DNA of 64,000 nucleotides from Apus apus (lineage: Eukaryota; Chordata; Aves; Apodiformes; Apodidae), in the NCBI RefSeq assembly GCF_020740795.1, contig NC_067304.1, positions 6,624,056 to 6,688,055 of the forward strand. The letters run 5' to 3'. Shown here in pieces: positions 1-37,700 of this stretch. The notes under the pieces are model-generated. The model was not told where the DNA came from. It made no database searches and saw nothing but the letters and a program-made list of their open reading frames with translations. Every line of letters starts with the position of its first letter. Within the stretch, counting starts at the first letter, position 1. The translations under genes were made by a program, and so were the position numbers.

Positions 1-944
1 ATGCAGCCTAAACACTGCAAAATTCAGATTACATTTTACAGAAAAATACTGGCTGTTTTATACATTTCTAAGGTCAGAAGAAAGTCATTTATTCCCTGCA
101 ATGCCTTCTCCCAGGGATTTCTGTCATTCTTAATTTAAGGCACCTCAAAAATGAGGGTACTCTCTTAGCTCCTACTCTGTTGCAGTACAATTTTTTTTTA
201 TATTCAGAAATTTTTTTACATTGTTCCACCTAGTAACACCTGGGTAATTTATCTCCCCAAGTCATGTTTCACATCTAAGGTGTGAATTTGCAGATGAGTT
301 CATTGCAAAATAAGTCAACTTTCCACATTCATCAAAAAAAATTACACCATACACACAAATTATTTACTGAAACTTGATTTCTGTGAGAGCCAAACTACCC
401 ATGAGCTGAAGCACCAGCCTTAATACTAGCCAGAATGAACACAATGCTCTTCTGGATTCAACTTGCATGAGGTCCTAAACCAGTAGAATATTCTTCAGAA
501 AGGCATTATTCCTCAGTAGAGGAAGTTTCCTCAATAGAGGTCTACCATGTTTCACAAGGACAATTATCCGTATAGCTTGAGACAGTTTTAAGGACTGCTT
601 GATTATCTTTATTGCCAAACTTCCCAAGCATTTCTACAACATATGCAATATACAGTAACAAGGTCAACCTACTCCTCAGTCATTTATCCATGCCAGTGAA
701 TGCACTTTGCTGAAGCTCTCTCTGTTAAAGCCTGGTCTCCCCCATTTAGCTAAAACTAGGTAGTTCTGTAATTGCATTTGTTTTGTTCTCTTTGTTTTTT
801 AAGTGTCTGATTCAGCATCTGCTCCATAAACAGAAGTTACGACTGGAAGCAGAGCCTTCATTCAACTGGAGAGGCTGCACAACCATTTTGAAATAAATCT
901 TAATGTAAAAAAACCCAACATATACAGATTGGAAGTTAACATAC
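1..944 (-). other. TRIM33: TRIM33 intron 18 (partial)
   Basis: AT-rich sequence downstream of the last visible TRIM33 exon. I found no in-frame continuation of the bromodomain on the minus strand, so the final exon or exons must lie beyond the left edge. Confidence 0.8.
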
Positions 945-28087
<27,143 letters not shown>

Positions 28088-28420
28088 GTTTCCTCCTTTG
28101 AACCCAGCTCCGCGCACGCGCCGCGTCACCACGCGCCGCGCACGCGCCCCAACGGGAGGCGGGGCCGAAGCTCGAGCGGGCCGTGCGCAGGAGCGCGTGC
28201 TCGGTCATCGGCGGGGGCGGGGCCCGGAGAGACGGGCCGTCACGTGCCACGCAGGGCGGGGCGAGGGCAGGTACCCGCGCCGCTCAGTGACTTCCCATTG
28301 GCCGGCGTCGGTGGCGTCCCAACCAATCACCAGGCGCAGCGGCTCCACGGGGCGGAGCCCGCGGCACTAGAGCGGCGCGCGAAGGGGGCGGAGCCGCGAA
28401 GGAGGCGCAGAAACCGCAGA
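28088..28420 (-). promoter_or_regulatory. TRIM33: TRIM33 CpG-island promoter
   Basis: A GC-rich, CpG-dense stretch just upstream of the TRIM33 ATG with no visible TATA box. It holds a CACGTG E-box at 28241-28246, ATTGG at 28297-28301 and CCAAT at 28323-28327 (a pair of inverted NF-Y-type boxes 26 bases apart), plus several GGGGCGG-type GC boxes. It is squeezed between the TRIM33 start and the BCAS2 poly(A) signal. Confidence 0.75.
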
Positions 28421-28433
28421 GCCCAGAACAGCG

Positions 28434-28439
28434 TTTATT
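28434..28439 (-). terminator. BCAS2: BCAS2 poly(A) signal AATAAA
   Basis: TTTATT on the plus strand reads AATAAA on the minus strand, about 200 bases after the BCAS2 stop. A run of 12 C on the transcript (28440-28451) lies directly before it. Cleavage would fall near 28410-28420, about 330 bases from the TRIM33 start codon. Confidence 0.8.
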
Positions 28440-28640
28440 GGGGGGGGGGGGTCCTGCTGCCGGGAGCTGCGACCATCCCCGCACATCCAAGCGCACCGAG
28501 CCCTCCCACCCTAAGAACAGGAGGAGAAACAATGAAAACATCCTTTTATCACCTCGCACAGCGGCAGCTACAGGCGGCTGCGCACGCTCCAGCGCTGTGC
28601 TTTGCTCTCCCGCGCTGCCGCAGGGAGGCAGCGGGTCGGG

Positions 28641-28770
28641 TCACTGGAAATCCTGCTGGATGTTCTCCTTGTTTGCTTCCCCGTGCTGCTGTTTGATTTG
28701 TGAAATTTCATTTTCTAGCTGCACAATTGTTCGTTCAATCTCGTAATTTTTACTGACAAGAGAGACCCAT
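28641..28770 (-). CDS. BCAS2: BCAS2 exon 7, C-terminus and stop
   Basis: One base plus 42 codons and TGA at 28643-28641. It codes [20 protein letters not shown] and continues to ENIQQDFQ, one residue longer than the human QDF terminus. Confidence 0.95.
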
Positions 28771-31327
28771 CTAGAAGGGAAGAAAGAGAAAAAAGCCTTT
28801 AAGTGTTATTTAACACTCCACAGTTTTAAAATCAAAGACAACTATTGCTCCAAAGCCCAAAGACACCAAACAAAGCAGTATTATTCTCAATACATGATAA
28901 ACCTCAGTTGATAATAATGGTAACGTGAACAACCAAAGTGATACAAAATACTTTTTAACCCTGTTAAACCTTAATATACAACATTTAATTTACTAGACTC
29001 AAATCCACTAACTTCCAATATTTAAAGATTTTAAGAAACAATTTGGGACAGGCAATTCCAAGCAGCTAAATTGCCCTCCTCCTCACACTTGTTGCTCACT
29101 GATTCACTTAACAACAGTAACTATCAGTCAGAACCAAGTAACAAACCCTTTCAAAGCACTTTGTGCTCAGTGACGGCACTCGCACCACAACATCCCACAA
29201 CAGCACTGCAGGGTCACCCTCACTTGAACCTCTTCCAGGTAAAGATGTGACTGTAGCAGATTTAACAGGAAAACTGCAGCTACTCACGTTGATTCCATTT
29301 CTCGTAGCTTAGCCCCAGCTGTGAGCTGCATGTTCTTCCGCTGCCAGTTCAGATCTTGAATGCTTTTCCTGGGGACAAAAACATCCCTATTTTTGTCTCC
29401 CGTATTTAAAACTTGTAGTATCTGCTGCTAATTTCAAAACATAGCCAACCCCTAGAAGTACTACCAAAAATGCTTGTATAGCCGGGATGACAACTACAAA
29501 ATATGAATGGACAAGTCCCAGTAGAGGGTGGCACACAGAACCCTGAGATAAATTTTAGAATGTATTTTTAAAAGAAAAAAAACCAACCACAAAAAACCTT
29601 CCACTATACTACAAGCAAATCTTCAAACATTCAAGCCCACTGCTGATGTACAAGTGCAGAACAAAGAAAGTATTTTGTTGTCTCTGAAAAAAAGTCAGAT
29701 GAACAGCTAATCATTCACAATACTTGGCAATTGGGTGAAGAACCTGGGAAGTATAGAACACTTAAAATACTCTGATCTCTAAACAAAGCAAACAAGGAGT
29801 TTGAGTGGAAAAGGCATTTTTACTAAAACCACATGAGGAGGGTCACATCTCTTTATTATTATTACTGGGTCTTTTTCCCCATGGCAGCAGCATTTATACA
29901 AGCTTTGTATGGGGCAAAAGGTGTCACTGCCCTTCCAACTTGAGTAGGAAAATATGAAAAAGAACAACTCACCTCAACTTCTGAAGCTCCTTCTGGGCTT
30001 GCTCAATCATATGAACCAGATGTCTAATAGCAGACGCAAGTACAATGTTAGGAAACCACAGAATTGCCAGTTCAGACCCATTTAACTCTCCAGAGCTGAG
30101 GACACAACAAGCCCCTTAAACACAAACTATGTGACAACTTGGTCTCAGGGCAGCCCATGTTCCTCACTATTGATGGGAATGACCCAATAGCAGAACACTC
30201 CCACTGCAACACAGCCAGTTTTAAGACATAAGCATCCAATAATCATTGCAGTCAGCCCTTGCCCCTCAGACATCAATCACATCAGCATCATCAATCATAT
30301 CCACTAGCTGATCAAGTTGTATCTTTAAGCTTGTTACCCTGCCCTTGTGCTATTCTGACTAGAATGCTGTTCAACACATCCCTACCCTATCATCCATCTT
30401 CTAATTTTAATTCTAATATCACCTATAACTATTTATATAATAAATATATATAATAACTATTTTTATTATCATTTCCCTCATTTGACATTGTCCGAACAGT
30501 TTTCTCTTCCTGACACACGTGCAAGCTAACAGAGCCTGTAGGTGCTTCCCTTCTCCTAAACTAAGCAACACGAGAAACACAGAGAAGCTGAACTCGGCCC
30601 CCAGCTCGGTTCAGCAGAGCAGACCAAGGCCTTACTCGTTGTACACCTTCCAGGCGTTACAGCCGTGCTGCGACATTAGCTCCAGGTTCTCGATGCGGAC
30701 GGCCTGGTGCTCCAGCTGCGCCATGGAGTTGTTCACACACTCCTGCCACGCCGTGATGTCGTTCTTCTGCCCGGAGGACGGGGCCGGCAGCTCGTACCTG
30801 CAACACGCCGCCCACCGCCTCAGGAGCGGCCCGGGGCCGCCCCCGGCGCGGCGGACACCGCGGCCAGCGGCGGGGCCGGGGGCAGCCCGGGCCGCCTCGG
30901 CTCACCTCTTCATGCTGAGCAGCTCGAGGGGCTGCCGGGCCGCCAGGCGCTCGAACTCGTTCCGCATGATCTCGGTCTGCGGGGACAGCAGCGGTGAGGC
31001 AGCGGCGGAGCCGGCCGGGGCACCCGGGGGGTCCGGCGGGAGCCAGGCCACCTCACCTCGAAGGCGCTGTAGTCGTGCGCCGGCAGGTAGCTGAGATAGT
31101 TCTTGGTCGGCCGGTAGCGCCGCGTCTCCTCCTCCACCAGCGCCGCGGCCTAGCACACACAGGGCGTCAGGGAGGAAGGCCACCCGTCGCCTCCCCGCCC
31201 CAGCCCAGCCCAGCCCAGCCCAGCCCGCACTCACCGCCTCCCGGACGCCCGGCGCCTCGTAGCCCTGGTCGAAGTAGGGCAGCGCGTCCACCACCACGTC
31301 GCCGGCCACCAGGCCCGGGCCCGCCAT
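28641..31327 (-). CDS. BCAS2: BCAS2 (SPF27), complete
   Basis: Pre-mRNA splicing factor SPF27, a core subunit of the PRP19/NTC complex in the nucleus. Exons in transcript order: 31327-31235, 31149-31057, 30976-30906, 30797-30636, 30023-29973, 29368-29288, 28770-28641. They join in phase to 226 aa (human 225). The protein starts [20 protein letters not shown], has the conserved block [13 protein letters not shown], and ends in a coiled-coil region with [13 protein letters not shown] and the terminus [10 protein letters not shown]. The start has a strong Kozak context (AGC ATG G). Introns 1-3 are 85, 80 and 108 bases and GC-rich, while introns 4-6 are longer and AT-rich. The gene sits tail-to-head with TRIM33 on the left and DENND2C on the right. 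Confidence 0.97.
31198..31227 (-). repeat. GGGCT pentamer repeat in BCAS2 intron 1
   Basis: Five to six CCCAG units on the plus strand, reading GGGCT on the transcript and lying immediately downstream of the exon 1 donor in an 85-base intron. Such G-triplet runs can act as intronic splicing enhancers and can form G-quadruplexes. Confidence 0.85.
31235..31327 (-). CDS. BCAS2: BCAS2 exon 1
   Basis: 31 codons from the start ATG to GVREA, ending phase 0 at a GTGAGT donor. Only three bases downstream of that donor motif, intron 1 runs into GGGCT repeats. Confidence 0.95.
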
Positions 31328-31536
31328 GCTGCCGCGGCCCGCGCACTGCGCCTGCGCCACGGCCCGCGGGAGACGCAGCCCCACCCCTCCCGCCACAGGC
31401 TCCGCCCCCGGCCCGCCCTCCCGGCCCCTCTGGCTCCGCCCCCGCGCGCTCCGCCCGCCCCGCCCCGCCCCGCCCCGCCCCCGGCCCGGCCCCGCCCCGC
31501 GGAGGAAACGACACGGAGGCGCAGGGTGTGGGCAGC

Positions 31537-31680
31537 GGCGGTTCGGTGGTTATTAGCGGCGGTTCGGTGGTTATTAGCGGCGGTTCGGTGGTTATTAGCG
31601 GCGGTTCGGTGGTTATTAGCGGCGGTTCGGTGGGTGGGGTGGCTATTAGCAGCGGTTCGGTGGGTGGCTATAAGCGGTTG
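31537..31680. repeat. 21-base minisatellite between BCAS2 and DENND2C
   Basis: Four perfect tandem copies (31537-31620) of a 21-base unit beginning GGCGGTTCGG and ending GGTTATTAGC, followed by two degenerate copies to about 31680. It lies between the DENND2C stop and the BCAS2 start. On the DENND2C transcript each unit carries GCTAATAACC. Confidence 0.95.
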
Positions 31681-31754
31681 CCGCGCACAGGCCCTGCGCA
31701 GCCCCGGGCCCCCCGCAGGTGGAACAGTCCGGCGCCCCCGGCCCGCAGCGGCGT

Positions 31755-31786
31755 TCAGCGCTTCTGAAGAAACTTCATTTTGCTTC
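31755..31786 (-). CDS. DENND2C: DENND2C last coding exon and stop
   Basis: 32 bases coding the end of a split Gly codon, SKMKFLQKR and TGA (31757-31755). It was found by matching the DENND2 C-terminus; the acceptor is TCTCCCTAG. The stop is 428 bases upstream of the BCAS2 start on the same strand. Confidence 0.9.
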
Positions 31787-34700
31787 CTAGGGAGAAGAAA
31801 CAAGGACAGACCCTGTCAGGCACCGACCACCGCTGGCGGACATCCCCCAGCCCTGCAGCCGAGATCAAAGCTGAGAAACAAGTTTACGCAGCTCCAGGAT
31901 TGGGCAACTTGCACAAACCTTATCTAAAGATGCAAAAGCTTAAAAATAAAAGAAAAATCTTACAAAGTGTTTGGTGGCCCCTGAAGGAGCAAGTGCAAAC
32001 AAAAGCAATTATCTGTTCAATAGCTAAATCTATTTTAAAAAACCTCAACAGAAAGAAAGGGTGTCCCTTTACCAAGATTGCGAAGGATTTTGTTCATTCC
32101 AGTTGGTTCTATCTCTGGAATACTCTTCAAATACTCCAAGGCACGGACCTCAAAAAGGCCTAATTAACAAAAAACAAAACAAAAACAACAACAAAAAAAC
32201 CCACTTAGCTAGATGAGCTATTCCACCTTTTACACGTGCAATCTTGCATCATCAACAAGGTCATGAAAATGAAATAATGCAAGTAATGTAAGCTGCAGGA
32301 TCAAGCCCAGAAAGGAGAGAGATGCAAAAATTCTTTGCTTTGTAGGATTAATTTTGTTGAGTAAATAAAAGGGTGTGGAGCTATGACATCTGCCAAAACC
32401 CACCATGACAAAAGGCTTCTTACAAGTGAAAATCACATGACATTATACTTTGAAGGAGAGTTTGTATAAGAATAAAGTAACATTGATCCTCACCTTTGAC
32501 CACATTCTTACTTAGCTCCCGATCCTGAATGAACCCTGCAAACATCTGCGTTTCCATGAAGAAGTGCAAGAAGTGACGCACGCTGCGTGACACGTGGGAT
32601 TTACAGAACAGCTCCCGTTGAAACACCCTCTCCCCCTTCTCTGTGACACTCATGTGCAGGGAGTAGTGTCCAATGATCTCCACAAAGAACTGCACAAAAG
32701 CTTCAGAGACGAGGGAGTTCAGAGGCATGTCACCTGTGAAGGAGAACAGAGACATTTCCCTCCACATACACCACTCTGGACACTTGTAAGAGGGGAGCAG
32801 CCATCACTTTTTAGGCTGCCTGTCTCTGACTATGACATTTCAGATGTTTGATATCAAAGAAGCCACAGCTTAAATATTAAGATTTCTCTCCTGTATCAAC
32901 TTTCTGCAGCAGCTGAGAGAGGTTCCATTCTAAAGCTTTTCCAGTAGTTAAAGCATGTCACTTTCTAATGTCTATTTCCATTTGCTCAATTTTACATCAA
33001 CCACATGGAAGCTGTAGAGATTTGCTACTGTGAAAACACTTCCATAGAAGTACCTTGTGTGTCACTCTGCTCATGTGACAAGATTTCACTTCGTTCTTCC
33101 AATATTTGTACAAGCGCAGCCTGGAGTTTATGAGGCAGGATCTCATCCTCATCTGATACCTAAAGAGAAAAATGGCCACAAAAGCATTTTTGTGTTGTAT
33201 CTATCTATCATTAATACAACCTTCTCACTGTTGAACATATGAGAAATACTTGTACCATGCCTAAAACAGTTAGAGGGAAGTTACTCTGATGTGGAATATC
33301 TTGGTGGATACAACATATCAGTCTTGTAGCCACAGACATGAAAAACATTTGCTCAGTACCCTCCAACTACAGACTATTAGTCACACACAAGTGGCCGACA
33401 CAGAACAATGGGTGCTATACCCAGCACAGAGACTCAGGCTTATTATACCAGTGAAAAAACACAAGAACGAAAGTCTACTGAGAAAATATGACAAGTCTCA
33501 ACATTATGATTAAAAAAACCTGATCCTTTATTGCCTCTTTCCAGTTGCAGGCTACAAGGCAAAATAGAACAAACAGTAAGGAAAGGAAAGGGAGATGATG
33601 CAAATATCCCCCTGAACTAGCAATACTCCAGCATGTTTACAGCTACTTGTCTGGTGATGTAGAAGCACATTAGGTAAAGTTCAGCAGAGAACCACAAGTG
33701 AACTGTGAGAATTTGTCTCCTAGACTACCACTCCGGGAAAAAAAAGAACCAACAAAACCAACAAACACTCCAGCTAGATGAAAGAGGAGAAAGCCCCGTG
33801 AGAACATACACACAGAAAGACAGACAGAAAGCAGCAGAGTCCCAGTGGTTCACTTCACATAATGAACTGACTAAATATCTGGTTTTGAATCCAGTGCAGA
33901 TAAACAGCACCTTTGCCTTTGCAGAGCTCTCAAGCAACCTCCATCTTGCAGCAAAGATCTTGTTTTCTATTGATCAAATACCAATGCAGATATTTCCTCA
34001 GCCACTGGAGTCTAGGTATGATTATTAGCTATCGCTGATTTCATGCTCTCATCAATGCTTTTTCCTGGCACAAAACCATGAGCGACTGATACTGTTATTT
34101 CACTCACCTCTTGCAAGAACTTGTCAGCACAAAGATCAACAATCAGAACCTGGAGAAAAGATGTACAAAACACACTGACTCTTACAATCAGGGACATTGC
34201 TGTACAGAAAAAAAACACTTTTTTTTTTAAACAAGTCCCCAGTATCAGGGGATGTCACACACAAAACGCAAGTTTTGCTTAACTGCAGCCTGTCTACGAG
34301 AACAATGAATATTATTTATTTTTGATAACAATGGAACACCCTGACATGTATCTGGCAAGTTCACCAACCATCTCAGAAAAGTTCAAGAGTTTACATTAAG
34401 ACAGAATCCACAGAGATTATTCCAGAGAGGACAGCCTTCTACCACTGACATCATCCCTCCAGTGAGCTTCACCCAACTCTCACCTCTTCTATGGGCAGGT
34501 CCTGGAGCTGTGGTAACGAGCAGGAGAGAATGCCAATTAAGAACGGGGTTGGGGAGCACACAATATCGATCATAGAAGTTGGCAGGACTGGTATGTAGGT
34601 GTGTTGCCAAGTGAAGGGATAAAGTGTTGCAACTGCGGCGTGGCCACATTTAGACAAAGTGCTAGAAAGGTAAGAGAAGCAGAGTGGACCATCACTGTCT

Positions 34701-37700
34701 CATTCAGTACTGAGCTACAGACACAAGTTAGAGATGCTCAGGGAATGTGTAATTCACAGGCATTGTTTCTGCATCAGCAGAAGCCCCATGCATCCATTTC
34801 TGAAGTCAGTTACAGGGAGCTAGGAGTAGCATCAACCCAGACTGAAGTGGTAAAGGAAACGTTCCCCTACCTCCTCTTGGGTAAAAAGCATACCACAAAT
34901 TCTAAGCATGCACATGTTGTGGAAAATCTGCAAAAAAAGCTTTTAAATGTAACTATTTATATGAGGTTAGACAAGCTTGCACATGAAACAGGTCCAGTTG
35001 CAGAAGGAAAAATAGTATCCCTTAAAGAACTAGTCACTCAGATTCAGAGAATGAATCATAGAATGGTTTGGGTTGGAAGGGACCTGAAAGATCAGAAAGA
35101 TCATTTTTTACCTTAAGTTGTCAGCAACAAAGATCACCCTCCTTTCCAGCAGGAGAGAAGCAAAGACCCGAATCATGTGAGAGACACTTAGACACTTAAA
35201 CAGGCATTCAAAGTCAACGTGTTCAAGTCGAGAATCCAAGGGGCGGCGAAGCTCCATCACCTGAGAGGCAAGAGGAGAGGCTGGAGGAGTCTCAGCGTGG
35301 CCGGGCCAGGGGCAGCCTGGCCAGGCACACCTGGAGCCCCGCAGCCCTTCCCTGAAAGCCAGTCCTGGTGTCCGTTACCTCGTGTCCCGTGCCTGGCAGG
35401 AAGCTCCTGACAGTGATGGTGCACCCAGGAGCAGGGAAAGGAGCCTCCATCACACTGCGCATGAACGGGTGCACCAGGGCTGGGGACATCTCTCGCCGCT
35501 TCTCCACTTCATCTAAGATCTGCAAGAAAATGGATCAGACATTGTCTCAATGCCTGCTGGTGAGCCAGAGGAGATATGAGCCTCTGTTAGAGCATCCCAT
35601 GCCACAGCTACACAGGAAGGCTCCAAGGCGCTCTGAGCCCTCTCCCTCCTTACTTGCAATCCCTGCAAAAGCTCCTCTCAACTGTCTGGACAGTCACATA
35701 GGAATATATACCTGTGAGGACAACTTCCCATTCTCCAATCCAGTCTCCTGTTACTGCAGGAAATGTTTTGTATGTGGTAAAGAAATTCTCTCAATCAGTT
35801 AAGAGGAGTAAGAGCAGCAAGACCCCATCCTCCTCCCCCAGAAACCTGGACAGAAGCATCCAGTTACTTTCTGGAGCTTGCAGGCTGTCAGAGACCCAAG
35901 CCCAACAGGAAGGAGCAGGCTCTCCCCACTTCACCTTGGAGAAGAGGTTGAAGCAGCCCAGGCGGCTGACGATGCAATATACCTCAGGAAGACGCTTCCC
36001 TTTCCCTTCTGGCTGAAAGGCAACAGGAACAGTTACGCTGGGAACAGGGATCCTATGAAGAACCTAGCACCTGCACTGTAGCTGATTAGCAGAATTACTT
36101 CTGCTGTAGCTCCCTCTACACTTCTGACTTCACAGACTCCTGGGAATGACCAGTTCCAGGAGCTGTCCTCCATGCCCACAACCGACTTCACTGTATTGCT
36201 GCCATCATCATGCTCCTCCTTCCCTCTTGCATTCAGAGGGGGTAACCTCAGCAGCAGCACAGGCAATAATCCACACGGAACATGACTGTTGATGCACCTC
36301 CTGACTCAACTGAGCACTTATCTACACATTCTGTACACACACCCCCCCCCCAGTACACAGATACTTACCAGGAGCTTCTTACAGTACCCAAACCAGCGGC
36401 TGCCATCCTCACCAGTCAACACAAAAGAAAATGTTTCACTGGGAAACCAAAGAACAGTAGAGTTAAATTCACCATGCAGTTCAGAGAAGAGACTGACAAA
36501 CTACAAGCTATTCTCTTTCTAGTCATGCTGAAGACCCCCTGCTGTGGTTAGCAAGCTATTTTGGGCTCTATTCAGCTATAAAACCTGCATCGCATGGACT
36601 CTCACTGAGCTACTACAGCTCTCTCCCTTCTCAGCTGCTACTCCCTTCTGCCAAGGAGCAACAGAAGCACTTGCCAGCCCCAAGAGTTGGCCTTGAACAA
36701 ACCTTACCAACTTCCTTCTTATAGAAAAGACTGTGCTCAAGCACAAGCAGCAGTTCTGAGTCCACCTCCAAGTTTAGATTTAAGTGGGGAAGAAGCAGAA
36801 CTGTTTCCCACATTCCCATATCACAAGGGCTAAGTAATTGAGCCTTTCCCATTTTTCCTTGCCCAGGCTGCAGTTTCTCTGGTCCAGGAAACAGGCACAT
36901 ATCTAAGGTTTCAGCACTGCTTGTTTCAGGCATGAGTATTCAAATACAAGTTTTACCTTTTAAGGTCTGATGTGGGAAACCAGTCTTTGGGATCTGGAAA
37001 GCAGAATTTAGGAATGACCTTTAGCCTCTCCTCAGTATCCTTTGACTGTCTGAAGGGATGTTCAGGCTAGAGAGGTAACACATGCATTCAAAATCACTAA
37101 AAGTGTGTGCACAGCTGCAGCATTTAGAACAAAGGGAGACAGCATCTTCCTGAGACTTCCAAATGCTGAACCATCAGATAGCTAATGCTCATGTACAAGA
37201 GAACACATTCTGACTAACAGATTCCCAGTTCCCTCTTGCCTCGATATCCTTAAGCATGCAACCAAAAAAAGAGGGTGACAAGCAGATTACTTGGAAGCAA
37301 GGGTATTTTTAGAAGGGAGACAAATCTGTAATCAGAACACCTCCATGATTACTGAACAATGTTTGCTGTAAAATGCCACCATGACATATTGTCCCGTATA
37401 AAGTACTTTAAGATACTTTCACTTCCACAGTTTTCTCTGCTTTTTGGGGGTTAGTACATGTGGCTTTGCCATTTTATTTTTTAATTATATTTTTTCCCCA
37501 GCACAGCATAAATAATTGTAAAAGCTCTGGGGTTCTAGTGCACCACCAGTAAAATTGCTTCACTTCTAAATCATGGGCTGCAGGATGATGTTGGGCACAG
37601 AGCACTGCACTCCCTCTCCTCTCCTGCAGGCTGCCTAAGCAGTATATCACAATACAATATGGCTGGATGACATTTCAAGGCAATCAGAATTAGAGCAGGA

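Larger units (their letters stand above)
30640..31740 (-). promoter_or_regulatory. BCAS2: BCAS2 CpG island and promoter
   Basis: A CpG-dense stretch covering BCAS2 exons 1-4 and about 400 bases upstream, with repeated CCCCGCCC GC boxes near 31440-31500 and no TATA box. The promoter part (31328-31500) also lies within 430 bases of the DENND2C stop codon, so it probably overlaps the DENND2C 3'UTR. Confidence 0.7.

Noticed and set aside
30994-31767. 257-codon plus-strand frame and overlapping minus frames near BCAS2 exon 1
   Set aside because: GC-rich sequence lacking stops and a minisatellite produce them. The BCAS2 exons explain the coding signal.
32160-32206. A-rich stretch as a retroposon tail
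   Set aside because: On the transcript it is the T-rich polypyrimidine tract of the DENND2C exon 17 acceptor.
36957-36993. A separate 37-base DENND2C exon after CTTTCCAG
   Set aside because: The upstream sequence reads on in frame through KVIPKFCFPDPKDW, so this is one exon, 36957-37066.
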